Assembly: GCA_037576215.1 (NCBI GenBank)
Contig: JBANDB010000006.1
Span: forward strand, 3,286,001 to 3,350,000
Source: Armillaria gallica
Lineage: Eukaryota; Basidiomycota; Agaricomycetes; Agaricales; Physalacriaceae
DNA length: 64,000 nt
Direction of reading: 5' to 3'
Below are positions 42,252 to 54,905 of this stretch, piece by piece (the first letter of the stretch is position 1; every line of letters begins with the position of its first letter). The notes under the pieces are model-generated. The model saw nothing but the letters and a program-made list of their open reading frames with translations. It made no database searches and was not told the DNA's origin. The translations under genes were made by a program, and so were the position numbers.

Positions 42252-42950
42252 CTTTCCATCCTGTTTCTTCCATTTCACAGCCTGGATGTTGCTCTGACCT
42301 TCATGGTATCTGCTCGATTTAATTTTCTATTGCATATTTCGTTCAGCAAGGATTGAATTTTTACCTCGAGTCTCAGCCTTCGCCCTCAATGTGATCGCTA
42401 TATTGATAGTGGGTGTACGGCATTGGGGACATTGGAGGTTGGCTAAGACATACTTGTCATTCCAGCTGTACATCCACGTCCACACCTCCCGCGGCGATAT
42501 CCGCACCAAACACGTCGTCCGCGCTACCAATGGCTGTCTGTCTCACCTTGTTCCAATGCAGATCGTTCCCGAAAACATATGATGGCACAACGCGCAGGCA
42601 TGGGCTTGGACAGCGGATGGGTTCGTTTGTGCTATACTCAGGCACAGGACTACCGATGACACTCAAGTCGAGTTTCGAATCTCAGCTTACCTTGGTGGTG
42701 CGCTGGAGGCGAGTCGGTCGACAGACATGATCAGTTTTAGAGAGGACGTGGACATCGCCGCTGATGGACTGCCGTGGGTTAACAATGTCCCCTCAAAGGT
42801 TTCAGCCAGGTCGCAGGGAAGAGAGGGATGGCTGCGGGCGACTCGGGCGAAGGAAAGGTCCACGCCAATGAGTGGGAAGGTATATGGTGTCAGGGAAAGA
42901 TGTTGACTGGCTCTCTGGCGAAATACCGGGCCTATCTGTGGCCTTGCTTG
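42252..42950 (+). repeat. Near-identical block, copy 1 of 2
   Basis: 42252-42488 appears identical base for base to 58763-58999, and the match continues with few changes to about 42930 (59410). It contains the DAO C-terminal fragment. Confidence 0.85.
42395..42915 (+). pseudogene. DAO-family oxidoreductase C-terminal half, copy 2
   Basis: Frames give YIHVHTSRGDIRTKHVV, RATNGCLSHLVPMQ, a GMGLDSGWVR-like segment, DTQVEFRISAYLGGALE, FREDVDIAADGLPWVNNVPS and REGWLRATRAKERSTP. This order matches DAO oxidoreductases (..HATNGWTSHL.., ..LPWVG.., ..AGYSGEGM..). Several frame changes and lost residues show decay. Confidence 0.7.
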
Positions 42951-42954
42951 CTTG

Positions 42955-43340
42955 TCACCTTGATGGCCTCTCTCTTCCGCGCGTACAAGTCTGTCCTATT
43001 CCCTCTCTCTACAACCGCCCACTAAGCCAATGACAGCGCGCTCCTCATCCGCCGGCCGATGTTCGCGCAGCGCGGCACCGCAGCCTCCTCTTTGGCGCCG
43101 GCACCATCATCGCCCAATGGTTCATCGAGAAAAAGGGCCTCAGGCGGCATGACGTGCATAGCCTTTGCTCCTGCCCTTCCCTGCCTGCTAACAAATACCC
43201 AGTTCACCCGCACAATTCTACGGTGGCGCTGAGCGCTGAATGTGAAAATCTAGGTCGAGGCTCTAAGCTTCAATCCAAAGTCGCGCTGAAGACTCCTTCA
43301 CGAATGCCAGAAAGATGTTAGGGACACCTTTCGGTATGCA
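42955..43340 (+). pseudogene. Mpv17/PMP22-like membrane protein fragment, copy 1
   Basis: MASLFRAYKSVL, then after an apparent intron RRPMFAQ, then in a shifted frame LLFGAGTIIAQWFIEKKGLRRHD, the N-terminal order of Mpv17/PMP22 proteins (small four-helix proteins of inner mitochondrial or peroxisomal membrane). At least one frameshift separates the parts, and the rest of the protein is missing or unrecognisable. Confidence 0.65.
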
Positions 43341-44740
43341 TCTTGTCATGGTCCCTTGACGCCAGATATCTCATGAGAACGATAGGATTTGCATACTCGA
43401 CAGATGTACTGCCAACACTGCCTTGAGTGCTGGCTTTTCCATCTTGCCGCGTGATACCTGAAATCCAGGCTGTTTCGCCCTATCGATATCCCCACAACAT
43501 TCTGTCTGCAGTCAAAGTCTTCTGAGGAGATGGGATACAGGAAACAAATTCAAACAGTGTTATATCTCAATCTATCGGAAGGGTATGTTACTCTGGCAAT
43601 GCTTCTCGATTTTTGCTAACATGTCTTTTCTAGTTGAGTTCGACGTGGAAACCGCCTTTGACGTGTCAAGAAGTGGCACATAAAATACTGCGATTAGGGC
43701 TGAAATGCATCGCTGGCCCGTCCTTTCAGAGAGGATGGCCCCGATTCCCACAATTCGCTGTCCGACATTCGACAGTGGTCGAGGATCACACGCTGCGGAG
43801 TGTTCTAATGATCAAGTGGCCTTATGGATTTACTCCCTCGAGGTCCTGCAGCGCTTCTGGAGGGAAATTTCTGAGAATGCACCATGGACTAGTCGTCTGA
43901 TTATACCTTATGAGTCATTAGAGAAGAGGGAAAGAGCCTGTAAATTCGTTCGTTCGATTCTTTCCTCGACGCGCTGAAATATGTTATCCGTGAGTGACTC
44001 CTGTTTAATCAACCACTTCCATCTTGACCACGGAAATGTTTAGTTCATCGGAATAAGCTTCGCAAAATACGGTACGAAAGGAGAGCTTTGTCGACTGCGT
44101 CTTCGAATTGCCGCCGAGGGAATCACACGCTTCATGCGCAGACCGATGACACTAGACGCTACGGCCAGGAAGATTATACCAATGATCGCCCAATTCACTT
44201 CGTCGTGGTCCCAACATCGCAACCAAGATGGCAGTTGACGTCGAGGGCAGCTGTCTGCTCTACGTAAAGCCGCTTTTCGCTCTTAAACCATCTGCAGGGG
44301 CCGCTCCCATCCATGGCGGTATATGTACAACTTGGGTGAGACTGTCGTCTGTTCTATCATGGAACACCGCCGAATTCGAATCGGTGGGCCATACGACACG
44401 CGTTAGTACTCCTGGTGCGCGTCTGTATATAGTCGTCACTGAACGGACGGCAAGAAAGCATTGGCATCCACAGCGCAAGCTTTACAGTGCTTGAGAAGCT
44501 ACCGCGGACAACTGGACGGAGGACCATCTTCTGTGGGACCCGCGTCACATCGAACCTCTCATTCTCGATTTCAAGCACTCGGAGCTTACCCCGTGCGGCC
44601 ACAAACACCCATGGGATTACAGTCCTAAACTCATTTAGGAAGAGGCGGTGCGGTCGGGAGGGGAGGGAAAGAGTCATAGAACAATTTCAAAACCTGGCGC
44701 TTTTATTCTCCACAGCGATGTTGGACAAAGTCTGCAGATA
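43341..44740. other. Unassigned stretch between the two Mpv17-like fragments
   Basis: Open frames exist (plus 43705-43977, with EVLQRFWREISENAPW; minus 44357-44677) but none was recognised and none recurs in the array. No confident gene. Confidence 0.4.
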
Positions 44741-44879
44741 TTCTCTCAACGGTGCCGCCATCCTCCACTATGGCGTCAAGAGAGGCTGGGGAACAGACAC
44801 GGATGGCGAACAAGGCCATGGTAGTCACCTGTGTTCGTCTGTTCCAAAAGGACCTGAAGCTCCGCACCCGATTTTGCGG

Positions 44880-45240
44880 CGTGAAGATCCAACCGAATGC
44901 TGATATCAACTTGTTCATTGCCGTTGCATCTATCGCGGACAAGTCTGCCCTTCAACGTCTCTCTACAATTAATACTATCCGCAAAGCCATAGAGAAGAGA
45001 GGTCTAAGACGGCATGACGTGCGTAGCCCTTTCCTCCAGCCCCATCCCTTCCTTCTAACAGATACGCAGTTCACTTGCACCGTCCAGCTCACATTCTACG
45101 AAGGCGCGCTCTTCAGCACTGGCGCTGGGCGAGGCGCTAAACTTCAATCCAAAGTCGCACTGAAGACTCCTCCACGGATGCAAGATAGATGTTAGAGACA
45201 CCTTTCGGTTTCTTTCGAAAGCTACAGATCGTGAGATACA
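44880..45240 (+). pseudogene. Mpv17/PMP22-like membrane protein fragment, copy 2
   Basis: Parallel to 43080-43330. Reads KAIEKRGLRRHD, then VQLTFYEGALFS, matching ..HD(W/F)ARTGRLTFYGGALFGP.. of Mpv17 proteins, followed by a tail shared with copy 1 (ccaaagtcgc.ctgaagactcc). The frame is broken after GALFS. Confidence 0.6.
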
Positions 45241-45820
45241 GCGTGCACGAGCTTCGAAAGTCACATTGCCTACTGCTCTTTCCAGGAATGGATTTCTTCA
45301 CACTGTTGTTCTTCCGGTGAACGTGAGTTTCCTTCTTTGCAAAAGTATCAGTTGATGAAGCGCACATTCCCCTTGCATTTGACGGCCTCGTTGGGCTGGA
45401 TGCGCGAAGTCGTTGCGTCCGTAATTTCTGTTCCTGACATTACCCTGTCTATTCCCGATATTTTCAGACGCAGCTGACTATGCTGTTTTTAGATCTATAA
45501 GGAACTTCATTTTGAGGTACGCAACATGCTATTCTCTTGGTTTTCTTCTCGCATGATGCTATATCTTCTATATTTGCTACTTCAGAGAGTATCGTATACC
45601 CGATGAGACTATTTTCCACCAAGATCTCTGATTCATTTCCTTTGCTTTGCCAGGGTGTAAATTCGTGCTGACGTTTGCGATCAGGGTCCGTGCTCTGGGG
45701 TGCAACAAGTGCCAGTTTGACTTCAAGGATGCCCATTGTCTACAAGGCGACGAGCCGACTTCATTGTCATCAATGCGGCTGATATGAAATCATTGCTAGA
45801 TCATTCACCCTACGTACTCG
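45241..45820. other. No gene seen
   Basis: Only short frames, no repeat match noticed until the GT32 fragment at 45.8 kb. Confidence 0.45.
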
Positions 45821-45824
45821 ACCT

Positions 45825-46110
45825 GATACAAGGTACCGGATCTGTCTGCGCGCTGTATCTGAAAACAATACCCATCGTACGTCCGTAGAAACCAAGGATC
45901 GTATTCGTCGATGAACTTTCGGGAGGATTTGTCTGTCCAGAGTATGTGCTCACTGTCTGGAGGTTAGCTGACAGCGGTAGTATCAGTAAAATAGACCTAC
46001 TGGTCTGGCATTAGGATTCCGACACTACAGCGACACCGACCCCTGTTTTTCAGAGAGGATATCCGTCTTGGCCGTCTAGCGAAGTAGCCTTGGTACCAGT
46101 TCTACCCGGC
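45825..46110 (-). pseudogene. GT32-type mannosyltransferase pseudogene, copy C (best-preserved acceptor exon)
   Basis: The minus strand reads EHILWTDKSSRKFIDEYDPW, then FLRTYDGYCFQIQRAD, the textbook GT32 block before the DXD motif, preceded by an exon ending LMPD. The DXD-containing part itself is deleted (sequence changes at 45.83 kb), so it cannot be functional. This copy fixes the family identity of the other fragments. Confidence 0.78.
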
Positions 46111-47740
46111 CATAGCGGTCAAGTGGAAGCACATTCCGTAGCTGCTATCTACCCAGTCGCTAGCAGGCTTCAGCTCGATGTCCACCTAACGACGTCCATC
46201 CAGTCACTTCCGACGCTCCCAGCGACGCCCGCCCAAACGTGGTGATCCTCCCTGAAAGCCTATTAGCACAAGACGCGTCGCCAAAAACACCACTCACCAG
46301 CCCTCTCTTTTAACAAACCCCATAATCGGATACGATCCCACCCACTCCTGACCCATCTCAGTCCCCGTCCCCGCATCACCCCGTTCCTTTCCACTTCCCA
46401 GCGTCGTCTCTCGTCTCGTCTCGCCGTCGTCCTTTTCTTCCTTTTTTGCTAACATCGACCGTCGTAGTCAGCCTCGTTGTAGTCAGCGTCCATGGACTCG
46501 GAGGGGACATCGAGTCCTGAATGACTGAGAAATCGTCTCTGAGCTCCAAACGAGGTAGGGGAAGGTTGGCTGGCGTAGGAGATGACGTTGGGGCAGTACT
46601 TGTAGACATCCGCACCGGCAGACCCAGTGTCGTGGCCGCAGAGTGTCGCCGTAGGCGTTGATGTGTGTGCGTGGTCTAAGCAGGACCCTAGATCTCAGAA
46701 TACAGACGGAAATGATTGATATAAAGACGACGCACCTTTCAATTTCTTTTAAACGAGAATATCACCAGGCTTTCGTTTACCTCCGCAATGGTCGCATTCT
46801 AACAGACAAAAGACGTCTGTTGGCGTTGCCGTGAACATTGGAGCTGCGGTGTATACCTTATTCCTTCGCCACATTTATGCTGGAAATTCCAGCGAGTCAG
46901 CGGGTCTGCGAGCAGAAAGATGGTATAAAACGAACCACAGTGCCTGAGGACGACCCGAACAAACAGAATCTAGAAACCAATGAGAACGTGGAAAGAAAGA
47001 ACTTGGCACAGAACTTACCATGGCTATAGTGCTTGATGGTGTTAGAACATTGACCTGCGAGCGTCAACGAACTATGCTCGGCCCGGGAACTTGTTTGTGC
47101 CTATCAGTACTTTACCCGACATTTCGTGTACGGGGTAGTACGTCGTGGCAGAGTGAAAATTGGGAAGAGACAAATGGGAGGGTTGAAAAGGAAGCGGGGG
47201 AGCTGGAAGCTGGGGTTCAAACCAGACGTTGACTCCAAGTCCCATCCGAAACGGGATGGAAATTGAAACGGAAGATATCCCACCCTATGTAGAAACAAGC
47301 GGGATGTTGGACGTGACCGCTTCTGATCGATAACCGATGGTCCAACCTTGGCAGCGTCTACGGCAGTTCCGAGACGTTTTCCTGGACAAATATTGGCGGG
47401 AGGTTCGGGGCTCACTAAGACAGGTCAACAAAAGATGAGAGTTTCGTACAGTCATACACGTGTCTGCCTATAGAGGACGGAGAGTCTGAACTTTCGATGA
47501 TGATAACAAGAAGACGCGGTGGAAGTGTGGCATGAAGCAGGCTTACTCAGAGTTTCAAATTTTTGCCACCTCCGTTTTGCGACCTCTTCCTCAACCACAC
47601 CCAAAAATTATTTTCATTCTGTTCCTTCCGTTTCACCAAGCCTAGCTGTTGCTCTGTCCTCTATCTCTGTGACATGACGGTTGACGTTGCTCACTCTTGC
47701 ACATTTCGTTGATCTACCCCCCCGCAAGGATTGGGTCAGT
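46111..47740. repeat. Repeated spacer (third unit)
   Basis: Segments shared with 23.5-24.5, 41.3-42.25, 50.8-51.6 and 58.0-58.76 kb, including ccatccgaaacgggatggaaattg near 47246. No gene seen. Confidence 0.55.
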
Positions 47741-47789
47741 CTACGAGTCTCAGCATTCTGTGATCGATGTGTCTGGGATAGTGGGTATG

Positions 47790-48490
47790 GACATTGGAGG
47801 TTGGTTATAATGGAGCCAAGCCAGGGAAGCGGAGGCGGAGCGGGTTATCCATCCAGGCTCGGTACGGCGAGGCTCAGACACGCCCTTCGTTTTAGCTGTA
47901 CATCCACATCCATGCCACCAATGGATGGACGTCCCATCTCCTCGCGCCGGGGAAAAGGATGTTCCCGTGCGAGGCCATACGACCGCACAGTGCAGGAACG
48001 GGCTTGGATGACGGATGGCTTTGTACGCGGTCGCTCGTCAAGCGCGTCTTAGGATTGGTGCACGACTCGGCGAGAAACCCCACGCAGAATTTATGTTTTG
48101 CGATGGCATCGAGATAGGTACGCCATCCTTCTTTGACGCTGTGGGATATGCTGACGACCGTCAAGATTGAATTTCGAATGTCGGCGTACCTTGGTGGGGC
48201 ACTGGCGGCGTATTTCGAGGAAAAGTGGTGGGGAGGCGTGTCAGCGACGACAATGACTGGTTCGACAGAGGACGTGTGAAGGCGGCGTGGTCCGACATTT
48301 GGGTATCTCCGCCGATGGACTGCCGTAGGCCCTCAAAGTTGTCGGGCAGGTCAGAGGGAAGAGAGTAAATTGCTGCGGGTTATTCGGGCAAGGGAAAGGT
48401 CCACGCCGACGAGTGTTGGCATATATGGTTTCGGGGAAAGATGTCGATTGGCTCCCCGTCCTGTTTCGCGTCACATGAAAAAAGGCAAAC
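47790..48490 (+). pseudogene. DAO-family oxidoreductase C-terminal half, copy 3
   Basis: Pieces in changing frames: GRPISSRRGKGCSRARPYDR region equals the ..MREKIVPVRGHMTAQ.. block in another frame, RNPTQNLCF/FFDAVGYADD, SAYLGGALAAYFEEKWWGG, ISADGLP in another frame. Order as in the family. Many frameshifts. Confidence 0.62.
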
Positions 48491-49769
48491 ATCGCATCTT
48501 CGCTCTAACCAGTGCTCAGCATCTTGTAGATTACACGTCGGAAACATCCGAACAATCTATTCCTCTTACCATCACGTCTTCGCGCTTCGGCGCACATCGT
48601 TCGCACCTCCCTGTCATGCTACTGACGCGTTGGACAATCTCCCGCATTGCTTGATGAATGAAGAGACCAAGGAGAGTGAGAGATTGTGTTTGGCCATCCG
48701 GTTCTCGGACGAAGACATTACCATGGGTCACCAAGTTTACATCCCAGGATTTCGACGTCAAACAATGAAGAGGTCCTATATACCCTCTGCTGGCTACCGC
48801 CTCCGTTGCCTGCCGAGATCGCTTCTACATCTGTAGCAGGAGCTTAATTGGAAAGGTTCTACATGTGCGTCTCGTCCTCTCTTTTTAAATAAATATATGT
48901 TGATGTATCTACAGATGAATTCCAGTTAGGACTATTCTCACCTCTACGACTTGTTATTTCCATCCAACCCTCAAGCTCATGAACAGCACCTCTATCATTT
49001 CATAAAATATTCATCTCGTTCGTTCACCTTAGCGTCACTTCCATCCGATGCTATGCCCTCTGCTCATTTATTCAAGACGTTGCTATTACAAGACGCAATC
49101 AATAGCTTGCTATTCTCGGGCCCCCAAAAAATCCATTCGGCCTGTTTTTCCTCCTCGCTTCCCCAAGCCAACCACTCCCGCTCACGTCGCAGCTAATAGT
49201 CGAACAAACAATATCTCGTTGAAATTGAAACATAACTGAGCTCTATTTTACAGAGATCAACTCAGACTTCTGTGCTACCTCGACGTCCTTTGCAGTCAGG
49301 CAATCTTCCTCACGAGCGCGTATACGAATGTTTCTACGTGTTTTTCCATATCCGATGATTGAACCGATTTTGTGATTCCAGAAATTCGATTAACATTGGC
49401 CAAACTATCGGTGCACCAGCAAGAGCGTCAAGCGGGGACCTGAAGCGATGTGCGTATCCAGAGAAGGGTAAAAATACGGATGTAATGTATGCTCCTCTCT
49501 AGCAGTTGTAATGAATTCTGATGATCATAGGTCGATGTTCGTACTCTGCGTAAATCTTCTTGAATCCCGATGATTTAAAGCTTACGGCGTAGATGGTATT
49601 TCGCTTTCACGACTTCTATTTCTCATACTCAGTCATGATCCATCAGGACGGCCACAAGGCGTGTTGTTTACCTCATTCACTCTTTGGACCTCAGTGCCAC
49701 GTCAAACACCTTCGTGATCCTACCTCTCATCTTAATACATGGCAGTCGTAATCGCTGATGATCTTCAGA
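48491..49769. other. Mostly unique stretch with one repeated segment
   Basis: 48950-49200 matches the spacer at 26565-26830 (ctcatgaacagcac..tatcatt.., gctcatttattcaagacgttgctatta). The rest shows no gene. Confidence 0.5.
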
Positions 49770-50430
49770 TAATAATAATACCTCCAGGCAGGTGGCCGTG
49801 TTGTAATGCATTTAGACGCTGGACTAATGGTGCTTTCTAGACGCGTTTCAGCTGGTATGCATCACATTAACCTGCAGCAAGCAAACCAACAATAATCTGT
49901 TGGCCCTCCAGCTTGAGGTTATTTCTGCAGGTTACCGCGTAATGTCACGTTCGAAGCCACTGTCAACAAAATTCCCGGACCTGGTCCTAAGTACTCGCTC
50001 TCGGAGCTTCTCATGTTGTGTTGACTACTCGCGCCGTTGAAGTAGCTTTGGTTTGCGTTGTACGTTTATTCCGTCCATCATCATCGTTATTAATTCAAAA
50101 CGGGGCGCTCGGTTCTTGTAACGGAATTACGCGTAATATGTATTAATTCCCAATATTTAAACATGATTGAGTTCTCCGTATGAAGTATTGTAGCTGCGCC
50201 ACGGAGGCAAGCGATCAGGAGGAAAAGACTGCTGCACCTGTTGGTATTCCACGTAATTGAAGAGACTGGTAAGACATCCCAGCCCTGGAAGTATGGACGT
50301 TAGACCAAAACAGACGAAAGTATACTCCACACACGTACTGCGACTCGGCCCTTTGGAAGCCATCCACTTTATAGAATACAGTCCAAAAATACCGATAGTA
50401 TCTAGACAATCCAGTTCCATATGCTCAGAT
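49770..50430 (+). repeat. Segmental duplication R1, partial copy
   Basis: Matches about 18345-18980 and 60410-61015. On the minus strand it contains the last part of the F-box-like gene (WMASKGPSRSTCVE). At about 50365-50440 it changes to GT32-adjacent sequence, a join not seen elsewhere in the window. Confidence 0.8.
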
Positions 50431-50439
50431 CGCAAAGGC

Positions 50440-50720
50440 TCCCGATGTACCGGATTACGTCTGCGCGCCGTATCGAAACCGATATCCATCGTACGTCCAT
50501 AGAAACCAAGGATAGTATTCGTCGATAAATTTTAGAGAGGATTCGTCTGCTCAGAAGATGTGTTCACTGTTTAGAAGTTAGTTGACAGTGATGATACCAG
50601 GACGATAGACGTACTGGTCTGACTTTAGGTTCCGACACCAACGCCTGTTTCTCTGAGAGGATATCTGCCTTAGCCGTCTAGTGAAGTAGTAGCCTTGGTA
50701 CCCGTTCTACCCGGCCATAG
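50440..50720 (-). pseudogene. GT32-type mannosyltransferase pseudogene, copy D
   Basis: Acceptor-exon remnant on the minus strand (YDPW/FLRTYDGY equivalents: ..ggtttctatggacgtacgatggatatcgg..), cut off at 50440 before the DXD segment. Frame broken. Confidence 0.6.
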
Positions 50721-51815
50721 CGATCAAGTGGAGGTACATTCCGTAGCTGCCATCTACCCACTCGCTAGCAAGCCCAACTCGATGTCCTACTAGCGACAGA
50801 TCCTCTTCGATGCCCGCCTAAACATTGTGATCCTTTCTGAAAGCCTGTCAGCACAAGACGCGTTGCCGTACGACTTCACCCACCTCCCCAATCAAATATT
50901 ACAATAAACCCCCACATCGGACATGGTCCCGTTCACTCCCAACTCATCCTCGTCCACGCGCCCGCATCACTTCCCTCCCCAGCGCGGTCTCTCGTCTCGT
51001 CTCGACGTCGTTCTCAGTTTTCTTCCTATTTGCCAACATCGACCGTCGTCATCAGCCTCTATGGAGGCATCGAGTCCCAGACGAGGTAGAGGAAGAACAC
51101 ATAGTGTCGTGAAATAGAGCGGATGTCCTTCACGGATGCAGGAAGGATAGCCGGTGTCACGAAACGGAGGACATAGCGTTCGGGATGTGAGCACTTGCAC
51201 AGAGAGACCGTGCGGATGCGGACACGGAGTATCGTCACGCGGGTGGTTCTGTGTAACCCGCACGCCGTCAGAAGAGAGATGGAAAGCTTTTGAAAGGCAA
51301 CGCACCGTTTATGTACCGAAGAAAATAGTATTCAGCTTCATTATGACCTCGAGTAGATATCCCATTCCAACAGAAAACAGACGTACGCTGTCATACCAGT
51401 CAGTTGGCAGGTTTACCCGTGAAAAATGGTATAGAACCTACCATTCTGCTTCGAGTGCTCCAACCGAGAGAATAAAATGGGTCGGCGCCAAACTTAGAGC
51501 CAAGACAAGCAAAGAAGTCCTAGCGTAGAAGAACGATGAGAACGTCGAAAGAAAAGAGTCAAGCACAGTACTTTCTATGGCTATAGTGGTCGATGGTGGT
51601 AGGACGTGTCCGCAACCGTGATGTTAGTTACACATTCAACGAACTCTGCACGGCCGGCGTCGACAAGTAGGCGAGGAGTAGACGAGGAGTCGGAGTGAAG
51701 AAGAGGAGATAAGGGGCAGAGGAGAGAGAATGAACTGGCTGAACCGGAGCTGCAAGTCCCATCCAAAACAGGATGGAAATTCAGCGAAACCCTGGAAACA
51801 GCTGAACTCCAATCT
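50721..51815. repeat. Repeated spacer within the large unit
   Basis: Matches 23351-24500. No gene seen. Confidence 0.55.
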
Positions 51816-52270
51816 TTACTCTTGAGGCCTTGAGGAGCTGTAACGAGTCGATACGGATGCACCGGCCTGCCCGTCGTCAAGACACCCCATCCGTGTCCAC
51901 CTTAGGACAATAACACTAATCAGTTGTGAGATCTTGAGAGACGGAAATGGACAACCTACTTTGCCCATCTCTGAACCGTGTCTCTTCTTCGAGTCGAGAT
52001 GGTTGTGGAATAGAAGTGGCGTGATATGTCCCCCGTTCTGCGCCCCCCTGCACGCATTCCTGCATCCACACAATATCCAACGACCCATCCGCATCAAATA
52101 GCGTACGCGTGCCCGTTATCTCAGGCCCGATAATGCAATGTCCACGCGTGTTGACAGGGCTGACCAGAATAGTGTAGTGGAATGAATTCTAGAAATTTGT
52201 AAGGAAGACAAGGCGGGTGAGGAGAAGATGTCGTACCGTTTGTCCCATTCACAAACTCTGCCGTCGTCAC
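51816..52270 (-). pseudogene. DAO-family oxidoreductase N-terminal fragment, copy B
   Basis: Equivalent to 24700-24975 but longer. It includes, past the broken Rossmann start, AQNGGHITPLLFHNH, corresponding to the family's GATGRNGGHI. The GxGxxG part is disrupted (reads SGLR). Confidence 0.6.
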
Positions 52271-53150
52271 GTATTAGGACGGGTGGCTACTTAGAATACC
52301 TGTATATAAACGAGTAGAGCCGGGGTACACGTTAAAAATCAATTACCAGTGGCCTGGTTCCCGTGCCCGTCCTTGGAAAGAATGAGGCCTTGCCTTCTTG
52401 CTTCCATATCGTAGCGTGGACTCGACTGAAAGACGGCAGGGATCAAACGTCGAGCAACTGTAAGAATCCGTTCCAGGGAAATCGTGCTTTTGGAGGTTCA
52501 ACTAATATCGGGAGTGCAAGCAGAGCTGATCGACATCCTTGGACGATGAGCCTGTTGTGCTGTCGTTCGGCGGGTATCAAAACGAAACCCCTCAATAGGT
52601 TAAGGAACGCACATCCATCGGGTATCGGAGGGTGATTCAGATAGAGCTGCTGATATTCTTATTCTTGGCAGCTCCTAGATGCGAAGCGATACGTGGAGCT
52701 TGTTATCCTGACCTTGTCTGTATCCCTTGGTGTAAATTATGCTTCCAACGAGACCGAAAGCGACGTACGTGTTAATATTTACTCCCACCCCTGTACACCG
52801 AATAATCCGTTGTTGTGCAATGTCCGCGTCAACGTTGATGCATCCGGAACCGTCTTCAGACTAAATTCGCTCGTTGTCCAGGAAGATGTAGAGGATAGAG
52901 AATGGGACGAATGGGACCGAAGGGTATAACGTGGTGGTGGTTCGGACATTTTTGCCGATCTTGCCGATTTCAACTTGCTTGATTGGCAACCACCGTCAAT
53001 GTTTCTTGATGTTTCACAATTCCTAGTTCTACCCTCGACAAGCAACGGTATACAAGTACAACGCTGGGCTCGTACGTACAATTGATGCTACATTAATTTT
53101 CCACTAAGCCTGAATTTAGGTAGTCGAGGGTAGCAGGGAGCTGTTGACAT
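52271..53150. repeat. Repeated spacer, no gene identified
   Basis: Matches 24976-25880. A plus-strand frame 52693-52929 (NIYSHPCTPNNPLL) and a minus-strand frame reading SSTSSWTTSEFSL are open here, but the matching copy at 25.5 kb breaks both. Confidence 0.45.
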
Positions 53151-53159
53151 GGCGCGTGG

Positions 53160-53930
53160 ATTGATCCTGAAGATTGCAGCTCATGGACGGGGCGGAGCAT
53201 CCATATCCACTGGTTACGGGAAGGCTACTCAAGGCATACTCGGCATTCCGGCTGTACACGCTGTCTCCATCCACAACACCATACTCCCCGCAGCGATATC
53301 TGCACCAAACACGTCGTCACGCTACCAACGGTTCGACGTCTTGCCTCCCTGTGTCAATGCGGGAAAAGGTCGTTCCTGTGCGAGGCCATATGACTGCACA
53401 GTGCGCGGGAACGGGGTACGCGATCGTTTGTGCTGTACCCAGGCGCGTCCAAGGGGACTCTCACCCAACAACCGCCTGACCCTGCGACACTCAGCGAGAA
53501 ACCGCGCGCAGGATTTATGTTTGATCGCGACATCGAGATGGGCACTCGTCCTTCTTTGATGCTGTGGGATATGCTTTCGGGTGCCCACTGCTGGCGTACC
53601 TTGTTGGGACACTGGCAGTGCATTTCGGGAAATGGTGGGGAGGATGTTGGCCACTTTGACAGGGGACGCGTCAAAGGCTGCGTGGTCCGGCATATTGGGC
53701 ATCTCCGCGGATGGACCACTGTAGGCCCTCAAAATTGTCGGGCGGGTCGGAGGGAAGGGAGTGGATTGTGGCGGGCTACTCGGGCGAGGGAATGGTCCAC
53801 GCGTGGATGGGCGTAAAGGAGTTGGCATATATGGTGTCGAACAAAGATGTTGATTGGCTCCCCGCCCATTTCGCAAAGGCGGGAAAAAGCAAACATCGCG
53901 GGGCTCGAATATACGTCGGAATATCCGAAC
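53160..53930 (+). pseudogene. DAO-family oxidoreductase C-terminal half, copy 4
   Basis: The longest readable pieces of the family here: EHPYPLVTGRLLKAYSAFRL, VSMREKVVPVRGHMTAQ, LTQQPPDPATLSEKPRAGFM (next frame), ISADGP equivalents, LWRATRAREWSTRGW in place of AGYSGEGMVHAW. Two to three frame changes prevent a single product. Confidence 0.7.
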
Positions 53931-54905
53931 AATCTGTTCTTCGTCTTCGTGCTTCGCCGCACCCTCTGTGACCTTTTATTCTCATCCTACCACCAAGTTC
54001 CTGCTACACCGGCTTATGAACAGCTCTTCTATCATTCGCTGTGATAGAATCTTATCCCGTTTGTTCACCTCAGTATTGCTTCTATCCAATGCAATGCCTT
54101 CTGCTCATTTATTCAAGACGTTGCTATTACGACACGCAACCAATAGCTCGATCTCCCATCAATGGATAATCACGCCATCTCCAGCCTCGTGTAGGACCAC
54201 CTTGTTTTTCCCCTCGCATTCCAAAACCAACCATTCTCGCTCGCGTCGCAGCTAAGTCACCCTCAAGGAACCCGGGTGCTACGACGCAATCCCTCTTACC
54301 ATCACAACTTTGCCTCTTCAACGCTGGATTAAAGACATCAACACACTATTCAATCAGCTCTTCGTTGTTCCCAGCAATGGATACCTTTCACATTGGCACG
54401 ACGTATCGTCAACGATTGATTGGAACGGTATGTGGACTATGAAAATGTGCCCCGTGGCGATGTAGCGTAAATCGCGTAGTAATTCAATGCGGTGTATATC
54501 AGCCATACAACGCCAAAAGACTCATCATCAACTAAGACTTGGACCTCGCGAAAAGGACCTTTACCAATCACGTCTGTCGAGTCTAGGACAGCGCTGAGTG
54601 AATTCATCAGGTGTGTCTGAAATCGACAGTCAGTCGTTCAAGATAAATCTGAATCTGACGTTGAACGTACTCAGATACACAGAAATCCTCCGCTGAATTT
54701 CCTGAGCAAAAGATATTGATGTAGGTCTTCTACCCAAGTTGTTGGTCTGTTGGTGGAAAGAGTCAGAATACTCTCGGAGATAATTGGAAGCAATCAAACG
54801 GTAAGTTTTGCAATACCATTGGCATTTCTATCACCTGGCGCCGTAATTAACCACGGAATAAATTGCAATTGGGTACAAAAATTATCAGAATGTAGGTATT
54901 CACAA
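53931..54905. repeat. Spacer and 3' flank of HET-C
   Basis: Matches 26481-27476 and 62961-63957. No gene seen. Confidence 0.65.

Larger units (their letters stand above)
50440..54905. repeat. Large repeat unit, copy 2 (matches 22950-27476)
   Basis: Same order and orientation of parts as 22950-27476: GT32 remnant, spacer, DAO N-terminal piece on minus, spacer, DAO C-terminal piece on plus, spacer, HET 3' flank. Lengths agree to within about 100 bp (roughly 4.5 kb each). Confidence 0.8.

Noticed and set aside
53322..53876. Minus-strand frame of 184 codons opposite the DAO fragment
   Set aside because: The plus-strand sequence aligns to DAO-family motifs. The minus frame is Pro/Ser/Arg-rich shadow, although it is also open in the copies at 26.0 and 62.4 kb.
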